DNA from: Prinsepia uniflora
Taxonomy: Eukaryota > Streptophyta > Magnoliopsida > Rosales > Rosaceae
Direction of reading: 5' to 3'
Assembly (NCBI GenBank): GCA_032719365.1
Contig: CM064872.1
Location: forward strand, 74,154,752 to 74,218,751
Length of the DNA stretch: 64,000 nucleotides
Position numbers and translations under genes: made by a program
Notes under the pieces: model-generated
What the model was told of the DNA's origin: nothing
Seen by the model: only the letters and a program-made list of their open reading frames with translations
Databases searched by the model: none
Shown here: one piece after another, positions 23,064 to 35,867 of the stretch
How the letters are laid out: each line of letters opens with the position of its first letter
How positions within the stretch are numbered: the stretch's first letter is position 1

Positions 23064-26000
23064 ATGACTTTCGCCACCGTCGTCGACCACCACGGCCCCA
23101 AACCTAACCCGAATCACCTCCACCTCGAATCTCTTCCTCTCATCGACCTCCGCCTTCTCTCGCAGTCTGACCTTTACTCTTTGTCCCTCACCTCTTCCTC
23201 CCCCCTATCCCACCCCACACGCCGTTTCGACGACGACGTCTTGATCCCCAAAATCGACCGCTCCGTCTTCAATGAATCAGCCGGAAGCCGCAAACAAACC
23301 TACTCCCGTCTCCGTCTCGCCCCTCGCAATTCCCAATTTCCAATTCCCAACCCCAAATCCCAAACGACCACCCATTCTCATTTCCAGTCGCAATCCCGAG
23401 ACCCCGAAACTCTCCAGATTATCTATCTTTTGAAACAACTGTTCCCTTCCGATAAAACCTCAGACCAAAACGACGACGACATGGTCTCTGGCACTGTCTC
23501 CCTTGCACAAGACCAAGATTATACCCCCGGATCCTCCGTGCAAAAGTTCCCCTTCGGCCTCGTCTCCGATGACCGTACGAAGCGGAAAAGAGGCCGTCCG
23601 CGTAAAAATTCTAGCGTCGTTATGGCTTATCCGTTGGTCGAGAAGCGTGGTGGCGATGATACGACACCCGACATTGTCACTGGGAGTAGTGACGGGAAGC
23701 GTAAGCGAGGCCGGCCGCTTAAGGATGAAATCAGATTAGTTTCGATGTCTACGCATGAGAAGAAAGTGAGCGTCAAGGAACCAACTGTCAAGGAAGAGAA
23801 AGTCAAGGAGGAGGCAGCGGAGCTGGTGATGGTGAACGGAAACGGTGTCGTTGTGGACTTCGAGGCGTTGGGAAATGCTGACAATTTGTTTGACGGGGAG
23901 TTGAGGAACAGGACCGAGGGGATGAGGACGGAGGCACAGTTGTTAGGGTTTCTGGGAGGGCTGGAAGGAGAGTGGTCGAGTGCGAGGAAAAAGAGGAAGG
24001 TTGTGCAGGCTAGTCAACTCGGTGACGCGTTACCGATGCACTGGAAGATTTTGCTCGCCCTCAAGAGAAATGGAGGCCATGTTTGGTTATTCTGTAGACG
24101 ATACATAAGGTACTTTGATCATTGTTAACGCTTGAGTCTGTACGTGTTTGTACAACTGTGGTACTTTCTCCATAATATCACCTAGCAATAGAAACCCATG
24201 AAACATATTACCAATCGTAATCTTTGATAATTTTTGGTCATACAAGTTGAAATTCACTGCATGAATAATGGAAACAAGCAAATTTCTCGAACATGTGGAG
24301 TAAACTGATTTTAGAGAGTTGGTACATTTTGCATGTACCTTTTTGTTTGTTTTGTTTTTCTGGGAGAATATGTTCAGTTTTGTGTGAACTTTTCATTCTC
24401 AGGGGTATGTTGTTTGTATAAATTTAATTATCTCATAATATAAATATCAAGAACTAATTCGGGATAGCTGATTTCATGATTTTCCTAGCATAGCTACTAG
24501 AAGGATGTGAAGCTACTATCAATATTGATCTTAGACCGTTCTTTCATTTTTAATTTAAATGCTGTGTTGTTCTTGTACTAGTTTCCTAATTTGGTATTAT
24601 TCAGCCCTAATGGGCAGCAGTTTGTATCGTGCAAGGAAGTTTCTTCATACTTGGTCTCTTATTTTGGAGTCGGAAACCAGTCAAAACCTGATCTTATTGA
24701 TGAAAGTAATCAGCTTTCTAGTAAAATAGTTTCTGGAGATGTAAGTCACTTGTCCACACTCTTTTTCTTCTTTTTTATATCCTTCTGTTTTTTCATTCAT
24801 ATGATCTGTTCAGGGTGTGCAAGTGGACACTAACCTCACCTTTGAGCGTGAGTGCAAATCCGATGAGCTTGTTAGCTGCTCACCAGTGCCTACTATGTCT
24901 GCATCAACTGATCAGGTGAAGCAGGAAGCATTCTTGCATACAGAAAAGTCGCAGGATATTCAATCAGGAGAAGTAATCGGTATGCCTAAGAAATATGACA
25001 CTGAAAAGACTGGTCTGCGGACATCCTTGAATATTCATGAATCAGTTCAGATAGACGAGGAAGTAACTTTGGATGCAATAGCCGATTATGAATCTACTTC
25101 TGGTAATGAAGGTGTCAAAAATTGTTTTGGCACTTACAATTGTGAATTTATCTCTTCCTTTTGTGAGGAGCAAGCCATGAAGTCTAAAAGTAATGGAAAA
25201 GATATGGGATTCTCTGAGAAGGGTAGTGCATTCAATTTCACAATTGATAAGTTGGAAAAGTCGGATGAGGCTACTGGTGTTGGTGTCAGCACTAGTGACA
25301 CAAATGCTTTCAGCTCCTTTCCTTATGGAATAAATGATGGTTTCAAGGCTTCTGTGAGTTCAGTAGATGTGCCAAAAATGGACACTGATACTGCTGTAAA
25401 TAGCTTTGGAAAAGAAAGTAGGACTGGCAATATTGATAATAACCAATTAGCTAGCACAGTAGAAAATACAGAAGTTGATGGCGTGGATGATTTTGGCAAT
25501 GGCAGGTCGATGTCTGGTATCAGTGAGAGTAGCATTGGACCTGAGGGTTATAGTAATGTCAAAGAGCAAAGTATCGCTGAAGCTTGCTCTCTTGTTTCTT
25601 CATTACATTCCCAGCAGGAAAGAGGTTCTGAAGAAGGTTTATGTAGTATGTCTAATAACGTGAAAACATGTGATGTCAGCAATAATTTCAATAGTGAATC
25701 ATTCCGAACATCCTATGAATCTAAGTTTGATTATATGGATAAGCTTCGGAATGATGGGAAGACAATCAGTTTTGGAAGTGACCATATTATGCCAGATGTT
25801 GATGCGATGGAGATCAGTGAGCGTGTTGTAAGTACCGGAAGCTGTTCAAATGTTCCGCCTCTGGATGGACAAAGCAGTATCATTTTAAGTGATGCAAAGA
25901 ATCCTAGTTGCACCGTGGAAGAACTCTGGCAGCAAAAGAGTTTTCAAAAAAATTCTTCTGCTCCATTTATTAAACAGGACACAGTTTCTTCTGAAACTTC

Positions 26001-27251
26001 TATGGTTTACCCATCTGGCTATACACGAAGTTTTGATCTAGAAAACAAGGTGAATAACACAACCTTAAGCTCAGTGGAAGACCCAAAAAAGGAAGATGTT
26101 AATATATGTTGGAATAGCGAGGTATCGCTTGCTTTTGGCAGAAGTCAAGTGCCAGGTTCCAATTCTATGACAAGCACTGTGCATGAAAGAAGTTCAGGTG
26201 GATCTTCCCTTGCTCTTTCAGAGACTAGCCAAATATTTTCCACAGGAAATAATGTGACTGGCATTTTCAGTAGCTCAGTTTTGGAAGATAATCCGATTGG
26301 AGATTCTGTTAATGGTTTAATATTTCCAAATGGTAGTGAGCAAACCTCTGGTATTGAAAATAATCTAAACAGGGATTATAGCAGCATAATTTGGCAGCAG
26401 CCTAATACAAAGAGTGCAGAAAAGTCTAGGAACAATGAGCCAACGACTGGTTTATTTAATCAGTCCCAATCTAGTGGAGATTCCATGGCCAAGCTCGTGT
26501 GGAGAATTGATGGACGAAATGTCCAGCAGGGTGCACTGGCTGATGCATCACCTGAGCTTATGCAATCATCTGACTGCTATCCAAACTTTGATATGTGGTC
26601 AGGCAAGGTATGCTGTACATAGAGAATATCTGTGTTAGGAGCTACAATATATCACTATTGAAATTATCCAATAAGTTATTCAAGTTTTCTTGTATCTGCA
26701 AAAACAAAACAAAATTGGTTGGAGCATACAATTAGTTCCCTTAGAGTCCTGTCAGTACCCCTCCTGCAGTGAGTGCGTTCTTGTTTCCATTACAATAAAA
26801 AGCTGCAAAGAATCTGATGTGTTTTATTTTTAATTGGAAATTTTTTTGTACCAAATTTTGCTTCAATGAACAGGAAGGTGCAAATGGAGCTTTAAGTGTA
26901 GCAAACGAAAAGTTTGACAGCATATCGGGTTTGGAAGGACCGATAACAGGTAGAGTAGAGCAGTTGGATTATAATTCCCAGTCAGCGCAAGCAAGCCTCC
27001 ATTCAAAGGAATCAAAATTGTTCTCATATGGTGGAGAGATGGAACAAGATTTTAGTTCATCTGCTTGGCTTGAAAAGGAATCTTTGCCTTCAATGCCAAA
27101 TATTGCAGGCAAACCTGAGATTACCATCTGTGTCTGGTGTCAAAATGAGTTTTATCATGAGGCTTATGAAGCCGGAACACAAACTGGTTCTGTATGTTTT
27201 GTTTGTACAACCTGCCAGGCCAAGTTCTCAAGTCAATTCGATTATTTGTAG
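23064..27251 (+). CDS. MBD8: MBD8-like AT-hook and methyl-CpG-binding-domain protein
   Basis: Four exons, 23064-24109, 24605-24740, 24814-26607 and 26874-27251, join in phase with GT-AG borders (3354 nt, 1117 residues). Two AT-hooks (KRKRGRPRK at residues 173-181, KRKRGRPLK at 212-220) should bind AT-rich DNA in the nucleus. A basic cluster (RKKRKV, 309-313) may be a nuclear localisation signal. The MBD follows at about 317-395: DALPMHWKILLALKRNGGH, then RRYISPNGQQFVSCKEVSSY across the exon 1-2 junction. The long third exon is Ser/Asp-rich and low complexity. Near the C-terminus CVWC and CTTC pairs with an intervening His suggest a small zinc-binding module. This order matches plant MBD8. The protein is much longer than the Arabidopsis one as I remember it (about 520 residues). 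Methyl-cytosine reading by MBD8-class domains is not assured. The stop at 27249 is the first in frame, and a further 3' exon cannot be excluded (see 28035-28130). Confidence 0.88.
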
Positions 27252-29781
27252 TTATCTATTCTTGTCGTTGTCGCCATTGAGGATTTTCTTTTTATATCCC
27301 CATCCTCGCAGCAAGAACAACAATTCTGGTTGAGGTAATTATCATATCTAACTGCTGAACGGGTTCTTTGGTCTTTTTTCTTTTTGCTACAATATATTTG
27401 CCCAAAAATTGACAATCAAACTTGATAAGCTGTCTGCCTGTATAATTTTTCAAAGGGGTTTTTACCTATTATAACACTGCATCTCGTTGCCCCTAATATT
27501 TTTTCTTAGAAATGTTTGAAAAATACCGTAAGTCTGGTTGAGGCTCCCTTCTTGTTGCCTGATCATCTGATTTAGGCTTTCATTGGAAGCTTTGCTGAGG
27601 AAGGTCGAGTGTTTAATGAGTCCCATGCACTTGACACACAAGCACACGTGTATTGGCCAACTATCACTTGTTTCCCTTTCCTACACTTACTTTTTTTTTA
27701 TCACTGGGGGTGATGGGATTTAAACTTGGGGCCTCTTCCAACACTGGGAAGAGAGAAACCATGAGATCAAGAACTAGTTTGCCCCTTTCCTATTTCAGTC
27801 AAATTTATTTTGTTTTTTATTTTCACACTTTGTGCCAAAAGGTTCGGGTTTGGTCTGTTTTGGTATTCAGGGATTGAAGCCTGCCTGCCTTAAGCAAGCC
27901 CCAATATGTGCTCCATCCTATTTTTATTGAAAAAATCTATATCGCCGGATTTAGTTTGCGATTTATCCATTCTTGTATCAATGATCAGAATGAGATTGAT
28001 TGCGGATTGTTCTGATATCTTATTTTTCCTACAGGCGTTGAGGGATTATTTTGAAGACCGCTTTAGTTCCAATGCAAGAGGCAGATATTGTGGTTCTGAT
28101 ATGGAGCTCTCTATGTCATTTCTTGCCTGAGGTTACTTTCTCCTTCGTCTCCCTTCGGGTTTAAAAGATTTGTTTCATAATTGACAGGGATTTTGGCCTT
28201 TTTCCCCTCTCTTACTGATGGAGGACCTTCTTTTTTCTGTATCCTCCTTTACAAGAAAGAATCTGAACGCCCAATTAGGATTTCTGGGTTAACCTGTGCA
28301 TGACATCTCGGATAGCATTTTCTGGTTCCAATATAGCTTCTCAAAACAAAAATATACTGTGGCCATTGTACTTGTATAACAAAGGAGTGTAGGATGATTT
28401 TCTCAGAGTGCCAATGGCAATACCCTATCCGTTTTCAATGCACTTATGGTTTTTTTCCTTTTTTCTTTTCCCTCAACACAGAAGTGATGAAGCCATGTTA
28501 CTTCTGTCACAACAGAAACAGGTGCATTGGAAATGGTTTGGAGGCAAGGGTATGGGGTGAGTTAAATTCTGTGCCTCTCAGTCTGTCTAGGTGTGTGGGT
28601 GGTTGCTGACGCTCATTTTGAAGTGGGGAATCTTTTTATCTTTATCATCATTCATCATCTGATTGCTGTAATCTTATTAAATACAGAGTCATTGATATAT
28701 CTTCACCCCTTGAATGCTGCATTTGTAGGTCTGTAACTCATGGTCTTTGCTTTAGAAAAAAAAAAAATCTAAAAAATGGTCAGACATACAGGGGCTTTTT
28801 ATTTACATGTTCGCTTAGATCATGTTGTTCCTTCATACGGCACGGATTTGAACTTGAAATATCTTTCAACTTTGAAACTCATGGTCTTATTTGCTTTGTA
28901 AATTTGGTGACGTCGTGTCCTTTTCGGTTGGTAAGATCCACAAACCAAAATAAATAAATAAAAGTAAAAAGGAAAACCTGGTTTACATTATCACAGCTTT
29001 GATTCATTGATAGTATCAATGAACAATTAACAATGTTTACGCGTGAAGGGCTTTTTCTGTAACCATTTTTGTTTATAATCACGACTTGATAAATTTCCTT
29101 AAAAACCTAAACAAAATCCTTGCAAATTTATTTTGCTTGCAAAAACAATCGAGTAAATACTAAATTGTTCTCAATTCGATAAAAATATCATTTTCTTTAT
29201 TTCAACAAAATATTGAGGAAGAAAAAGCCCCCACCTAATATCCTTTTATTTTCCGTATACACAAAATAAAATTTGGGCATCTCATCGTCATTAAAGAAAG
29301 AAAAATACAATTTTATGATTCCCACTAAAGAAATAGGAATGGATTAAATATTTAACAGATAACATATATTATAAAATTCAAATAATATGGGCGTGGAAGA
29401 AAGGCTAGTTGATAAACGAGTTGGCGAAGACAGACGACACACACGAGTATGACCCAAGAACTCACCGATATCTCCACGTCTTGGTCCTCTCATGTCCTCT
29501 CCACCCCATAACCAAAACCAAAACCCCCTTTCACAATTCTTCCCAAAAAAAAGAAGACCCATTTTCCTCCATTAACAACAATAATCTAAATCTTTAATTC
29601 AACCCAATCCAATCCAGTCGACATTACAACCAAGCTTCGACGCTAAAATGCGCCGGGCTTTTTTTCCCTAAGCTCCCTTCCTCAATCGCCGCCGCGATGT
29701 TCCAAAGCAGCTCTCTTTTTTAGTTTTTTTTTTTTCTTTTTCAATTGTTTGTGTTGGTGGTTGGGGTGGGTTGAATCTTAG
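27252..29781. other. Intergenic region between MBD8-like and APR-like genes, with one unassigned exon-like piece
   Basis: Mostly T-rich non-coding DNA. At 28035-28130 a good acceptor (pyrimidine tract then CCTACAG) precedes a 31-codon in-frame stretch, ALRDYFEDRFSSNARGRYCG and so on, ending in TGA. It looks coding, but I could not join it to the MBD8-like exons without making a stop, so it may be an untranslated or alternative exon or a relic. About 29350-29781 is the presumed promoter and 5' leader of the APR-like gene, with an AACATATATTATAA stretch near 29359. Confidence 0.45.
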
Positions 29782-31858
29782 ATGGGGATTAGGGTTTGGA
29801 TACATGCGGTCGTGATATTGGTATGGTGGGTCCGGCTAATTTCCGCCGCTGAACCCACCTACTGCCCGACGGAGTCCGTTACCGATGTGATCTTTGGCTT
29901 CCGATTTTCCAATTGCCCTGTTAGCTATGGTAGATCCGTTGATTCTATTGGTGTTATCGTGGTACGCAATTTTTGTATTATTAATTTTTGGAAGTTAATA
30001 TATTAAGTTTTCATTTTAGTGGTAGCTAGTAACTACAAATACAAATCATTGCTTTTTGATTGTGGGGATGAAATATTCAAAATTTTAGTTTATCTGGTGT
30101 TTAGCACGCAAATTGGGTAATGTGTTCTCATTATGTCCATTGCATTACAAAAGGGATGATTTGTCATAATTGTTATTGTAGAAGGCCAGATGTTAATATC
30201 CAATTCAAACTGTTTCTGATTGTTGTATGTTTTATTTTTTTGGCTACATTTTATTCAAAGTGCTTTTCTGGTCTCTGATAATCAAATTTTGTCTAGAATT
30301 TATTTGCTTGGATAAACCAGAACAATTCTTTTCTCGAAATCCCTCACTTGATGACAAGAATCCTGCTACCATTTTTCTCCAATCGGTGGTCACATGTGAA
30401 TATTTAGGTACCTTAAGAACGTGTTTGTAAAACTTCTCCTTATATTTGAGGTAATAGAAGCTGTTTCGTTTAAGTTAGACTTGGAATAGATGGTCTGAAA
30501 GATGAATGCGGAGCATAAGTCACCTAACACTTTTTGTTTTACATTTCCTTAGTTGCAACTATTATTTTCCAGCTATATTACAACTATTATTTTGAAATAT
30601 ACTTTTTTTTTTAATTATTTGGTGAACTGTTACTTTTCTCGTACAAAAATTTGAAATCTAATCTATATATGTTTTGCTGCTTTCAAGGGAGATGAGGTTT
30701 CATTACAAAGGGCATTAAATATGGTTCACAAGAATAGTCATCAATATGTTGCCGTACTCTTCTATGCATCATGGTGTCCATTCTCAAGGATGTTTAAACC
30801 CACGTTTTCCATCCTTGCTTCTTTGTATCCTTCCATCCTGCATTTTGCATTCGAAGAATCAGCTATCAGGCCAAGGTATGTAAACAATTGTGTATATATT
30901 TTATATTCTGAACGTTTAGTTTTTAGGAATGAGAGCGGAACTGGTTAATTCTTTGCAGTATACTCTCTAAATATGGAGTTCATGGATTTCCTACTCTTTT
31001 CATCTTGAACTCTACTATGCGTGTTCGATATCAAGGCTCCAGGACTCCTGGTTCTCTTATTGCTTTCTACAGTGATATTACCGGTAAGGCTTTTCTTTCT
31101 AGGCTAATATTTTTAACTCTTACCAGTTACTTACTACTTTTTGTATGAACTGTCATCAGTCAAAAGTCCATCTTCCTGTGATCTTTATTAAAGAGAACCG
31201 GATTTTTGTGTGTTTAGCATGTTCTCAAGTGCACTCATAATTTGTGTGATTCTCTTTAGTATTGGATAATATTTGTTCTCTTTTCTGTTGTTTTGCTTCG
31301 CCATCCAAAATCATGTTTTCTTAAATGTTTAATTAATCATGTTGTAGTTATCTTATGGAAATATGTGTTTTCTTTGGAATGTTTATTGACCATAGTGAAT
31401 GGGTGGGTGTAGGCATCAAGACTGTATCACTGGATCAATTGTCGTTGGAAAAGATCGGATACCCACTAAATCATGAGAAGCATGATAGTGCTGAGCAGGA
31501 AAGCTGCCCATTTTCATGGGCTAGATCTCCTGAAAACTTGTTTAGGCAAGAAACATATTTAGCTTTGGCCTCGGCTTTTGTGCTTCTGAGATTGCTGTAC
31601 TTCTTTTTCCCTGCTCTGCTTTCGTTTGCTCAATCTGCATGGAGGCAGCATGTCCCAAACATTAGATTGGGGAACTTGTTGGAGCACCCTTTGGCGTTTC
31701 TAAAGCGTGCCGTACAGTTGTTTAATTCTTTGAAAGAGCCATGCAAGAGGAGTAATTTGCAGGGAGGAGCAATGAACGCCAGGGTGTGGGCTTCCAAGTC
31801 CCTCGCGACAGTTTCCATTGGGGATGCAAGCACCAGCAGGGGGTACAGCAGTGACTGA
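29782..31858 (+). CDS. 5'-adenylylsulfate reductase-like (APRL) thioredoxin-fold membrane protein
   Basis: Exons 29782-29961, 30688-30875, 30959-31083 and 31413-31858 join in phase with GT-AG borders, giving 939 nt (312 residues). The start Met opens a signal peptide (VVILVWWVRLISAAEP). The thioredoxin-like domain (about residues 60-165) carries FYASWCPFS with the single-Cys active site WCPFS at 89-93, then KYGVHGFPTLF with the cis-Pro loop. A transmembrane segment follows at about 213-236 (ALASAFVLLRLLYFFFPALL), then a basic cytosolic tail. This is the plant APR-like group (APRL5/APRL7 type). Despite the name it has no reductase domain for adenylylsulfate. It is more like a secretory-pathway disulphide protein. 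With one active-site Cys it can form mixed disulphides but not a CxxC cycle. Substrates are unknown. Confidence 0.92.
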
Positions 31859-33631
31859 ATGCCGTTGGCAGACTATCTGAACAGGGTTTGGTGGTCCTAT
31901 GAAGGGTGAGTCTGCTGGATGTGTTGTGCTAGAATCTTCTCGTAATCATCTCAAATACCCTTTGATTAGGGTGGGTATCTTCTGACTTTGTACCAGAGAT
32001 GAATCATGTCATTGTATCTCGTCACTGTGGCAGTTTCATTCCGTGTCTATATGCTTTGTAGGCTACAATATGTGACTATCATTCAAATTGCTGAATTTGG
32101 GTTGCAATTTTTGAATAGGTTTAATAACATCTAGTAACCCTTATGCCACTCATCACATGTACTTATGTTCATTGTTTGTCGGACGACTGAGGCAGATTGT
32201 AGCTTAGAGATTTCTAATCATATTGGAAATGAAGTTCTGTATGACCATATATTGGATTTATCTTGATTGTGCTGAGAATATGAAATTCATGGAAGTTCTA
32301 TGTCCTTGTAGTTAAAATAGCACCCCCCCCTTGAAATTCTATTCTCTACTCAAATCGCTTTAAAACTAAACTATATCAAAACTTTTGAGGCCTTGTATTG
32401 AATTTGATCGGATATATCTCTCATGCCTTACTACCTTCTACTTCAAAATTTGTACAGAGTTGGGAAGTTTGCCTTCATTTTTTACTAAATCATGCTTTCA
32501 ATCATGAGTTATCAAATTCAATCTCAAGCACCGTCACCGTCATTAACCCCCAAAAGGGGGAGAGAAAAAAAAAATTCCTCTGTACGCCCAAACCCAGGTT
32601 TCAAGCATGCTGCTAGTCATCTACATCAACTGGTTCAGCGCCTTTATTCACTATCTGCAAGGGCAAAACTTGCTTTAGAACGACAAGTAAACAAAGATTA
32701 GAATCAAGAATTTCTTTTTGAAGAGCCTAAGCAAATGAGTTTTACTTCAAAGAGAATGATCGAGTTGGACAAAGCAATACAAGTCACAGAAATATGAGAC
32801 GCTTTCTTAACCAGTTCAACAACCACAGAGAAACACATCTCCCAACTAATTTACAAAAATCAATCTAATAATGATGGATTTTTGATGGAGTTTTGACCGA
32901 AAAAGAAGAAAGAAAAAATCTGATGGTGATGGAAGTAAGTGGCAACACCCTTCAAAAAAATATAATAAATGCATGGAAACAAATAGTAGCATTTTTTTAA
33001 TTCTACTACATGAAACGGTTTGTATAGCTTTACTATGTCAAAATTCACAATAGTAGCCCTTTAACCTTCCTATTAGATGGTGCTCTACATAATTGGCTAA
33101 GTTACCCAGCTGAACTGTGAAAACGAATCTTCCTGCATCTTTTCATTTTCTCCTGCCTACACCTTTTCTTCCTCTTCGTTTTCCTTTACACGATGGCTAC
33201 AGTTAGTTCTAATCATACATATAATTTTTCAAGGATGGAGAACCAATGTGTAAGTTCTCAACTTCCTTAAATTTGAGCTCACTTTTTGTTTCCTTTTACC
33301 AACTTCATAACTCCACATTTCTAATCGTGCTCCCTCTATACCACTACCTAGCACAAACGCTCAAGTTTAGTTCTCGGTGTTGATACTTCCAATTAGTTGA
33401 GTGGAGAGACACCAAAAATTTGTACCTATTATGACCCTAGGAACTGGCGCATTTCATCACTTCGATAAAATGCAAGTTGGAATGAATAAGTTTAACAAAA
33501 ATATGTATTGCCTTGGTGAGAGCAGATATCGACACTTCAAATAGAACTCACTCATAGCTACATGCCTACATAAGATGCATAATGATTAAAAAAAAAAGAG
33601 AACCATTATGTAATTGATCTGTAAATGATAC
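31859..33631. other. Region between convergent APR-like and NSE3 genes
   Basis: No protein recognised. The left part is the likely 3' untranslated region of the APR-like gene. The right part probably contains the 3' end of NSE3 on the minus strand, including its unresolved terminal exon. A run of C (near 32323) and A/T tracts are present. Confidence 0.5.
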
Positions 33632-35099
33632 CTGTGATATGTTGGCTTTAATACTTTCACTAAACTGTGCATCTAAAGCTCTCTCAGCAAGCTCATAGAA
33701 CAAAGTATTGCCTTCGGGCCCACTTATTTTGTCCTTCTGCAAATACCTGAAGTGAAGAACAATACTTGAGATAGATACATACAGTAGGTCAACAATGTAC
33801 TAGCATGACAATCAAAAGAAAGGAAAATTAAATCCATCCTAATAGAAAGGTAAAACCTTTGCTGGACAAGTGCCTCCAGTGTCTGTTTTATGTTTCCGAA
33901 GACTGGATGGCCTTCAGCACTTTCATCCAATCCCATCCGTCTCAAATGACGCAAAAGATCCTCTGCATACCACCAGAAGAATAAGAGTAGGTTCTCACAC
34001 AATACGACACGAGTAACAAAATAGAAACAATTGCCCGGATTGATTTTTAGGAAGTTTGAGGACAATAGGTGTTCATGTCTGATCAGTCACGTTTTTCCAA
34101 CTATCCAATTTGGTCTGTATAATTTGTCTACAAATAAGCCGTTTCACAGCCATATTGTTTTCCCAACTATCCTTGCATTTTCCCTTTCCAAAATTAATAA
34201 CTTTAGGCATGTAACTATAAGGTTAGCCAAAAAGCAGCCATACCTTCAGTCATCTTACCACCAGAAATATGCACAAGACTCAGTACGACAAAATCGAAAC
34301 CATCAAGATGCGCCGTACTACCATCATTTACATACTTCCTATACACCTCATCAGGAAGCATACTCTTGAGAACATAGGACTTTGCTTCGGCAACACCTGA
34401 ATAATGTGTTCATAAAATCCATTAGAACTCTAAGACCTCGAAATTACTAATGAATCACCTGCACTATGCCCTACGCACAATTCAAAATTGAAATTGTATC
34501 AAAAGGGACTCTATGACCTACATTTGAGCAACCCAAATTTGCTGCAACTTAGGGACCTAATAGTCCATTATATATGCTTTGACACACAATAATTTTTGTG
34601 TGAAGAAATAATAGGTAAGGCTAAAAAAAATCAAAAGCTTGAAATTAATCAGCAACTAAATTATGGAAATATTTGAAAGTAAGAAAAAAAAAAAATCAAT
34701 CTTACTTTGTTGTGAAAAGCGACCCTGATTAGCGGAAGAGGGTCGAGACCTCTGAAGCTCCCTCATTTCATAGCCGAAAATAGTGGAGAGCTTCTGTATG
34801 GCCTCGTTGATTATGAAGGTAGGAAGATTACGCTGACGATAGTTTTTGGTGACGAGCTGAGTCAGCTCTTCCCTCCTTATCGGACACCCAGAGCTCTGGT
34901 GCGTCTTGAACAGCACGTAGCGGATTACTTCCGCCACAAGCTTGTCCTTTTCCTGAAAAGAAAAATCCAAATCGAAAAATCGGAGCTTTTTGGTGAAATC
35001 TTAATCTCCGATGCTGAGACTCAGACTGAGAGGGTCTGATTGCGTGCGTACCTCTTTGGAGATATCGAATTGAGACAGATCTTCAACTGGTTGAGACAT
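33632..35099 (-). CDS. NSE3: NSE3 homologue, MAGE-domain subunit of the SMC5/6 complex
   Basis: Five minus-strand exons join in phase: 35052-35099, 34706-34952, 34244-34396, 33857-33962 and 33632-33746 (223 codons), starting at ATG 35099 (MSQPVEDLSQFDISKE). The product has the MAGE homology domain with two winged helices: KDKLVAEVIRYVLFKTHQ, IRREELTQLV, INEAIQKLSTIFGYEMREL, then LDGFDFVVLSLVHISGGKM, DLLRHLRRMGLDESAEGHP, RYLQKDKISGPEGN and TLFYELAERALD. Plants usually have one MAGE protein, NSE3, which pairs with the RING subunit NSE1 and NSE4 in the SMC5/6 DNA-repair complex in the nucleus. Exon 5 ends at a good donor after ANISQ. The last few codons must lie in a short terminal exon or in read-through; several acceptors are possible (for example near 33558 or 33432) and I could not choose. 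Confidence 0.9.
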
Positions 35100-35867
35100 G
35101 ATCGATAAATTTTGGGAAATTTTCTTCAATCTGAAACCCTAGTGTCACTTCACTGTCCCTTTTCCGAGCGCGATATTCGGGCGGGAAAATGTGTCGAATT
35201 ACCGTCGTACCTCTTTGGATAAATAACCAGTTAATTTAAATAAATATTTGAATAAATATAATTTAAAATTACCTAAAACTATTAATAACTAGTTAATTTT
35301 TACCGCTAATAAAATTAGACTCTCTATATTTTCACTAATTATGAATATTAAATTCATTATATAACAACCTAGTCATGAGGGAGAGATGAGAACAAAAAAA
35401 AGTGGCTAGCCATCCTGGCTTAACAATTGTAGCTAGCCATTAAAAAAAAGGTTAAAGGGATAAACTTGTTGAGTCTGCTCCAAGTCCATTTTAGAGTTTT
35501 TGGACAAATTTTTAGTTAAATTTGTCCAAAATTTATATTTGTTAAGTCTGCTGCAGATACTCTAAAGTTTTGTTTTTGTGGCGTTCAGATTGGACCTCGG
35601 AATTGGAATAAACTATTAGGCTTTGTTTGATAAGATGAATTTTAGGCTTTTTAATGTATATGCATTAGAAACTTGCTAGTGTGTTTCAAGATGCATCAGG
35701 AGCGGAGATTCATTCCACTTTATACTAGAAATGTGTGCAACATTAGGTCTGTTGCACCATTTAACGAATTTCGTTTTTGACACCATTAAAACTACTGTTT
35801 CTTTTCCAAAATATCCTTAAACATTGTTCATCTTCTTCCTTTTTTCCTCTTAAACTCCTAACTCAAA
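35100..35867. other. NSE3 upstream region with short palindrome
   Basis: AT-rich. Contains the presumed 5' leader and promoter of NSE3. An 11-bp inverted repeat (TGGACAAATTT / AAATTTGTCCA, loop of 6) lies at 35501-35528, flanked by two similar words (GAGTCTGCTCCAAG near 35471 and AAGTCTGCTGCAGA near 35544). This may be a relic of a small inverted-repeat element, but ends and target duplication are not definable. Confidence 0.4.
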
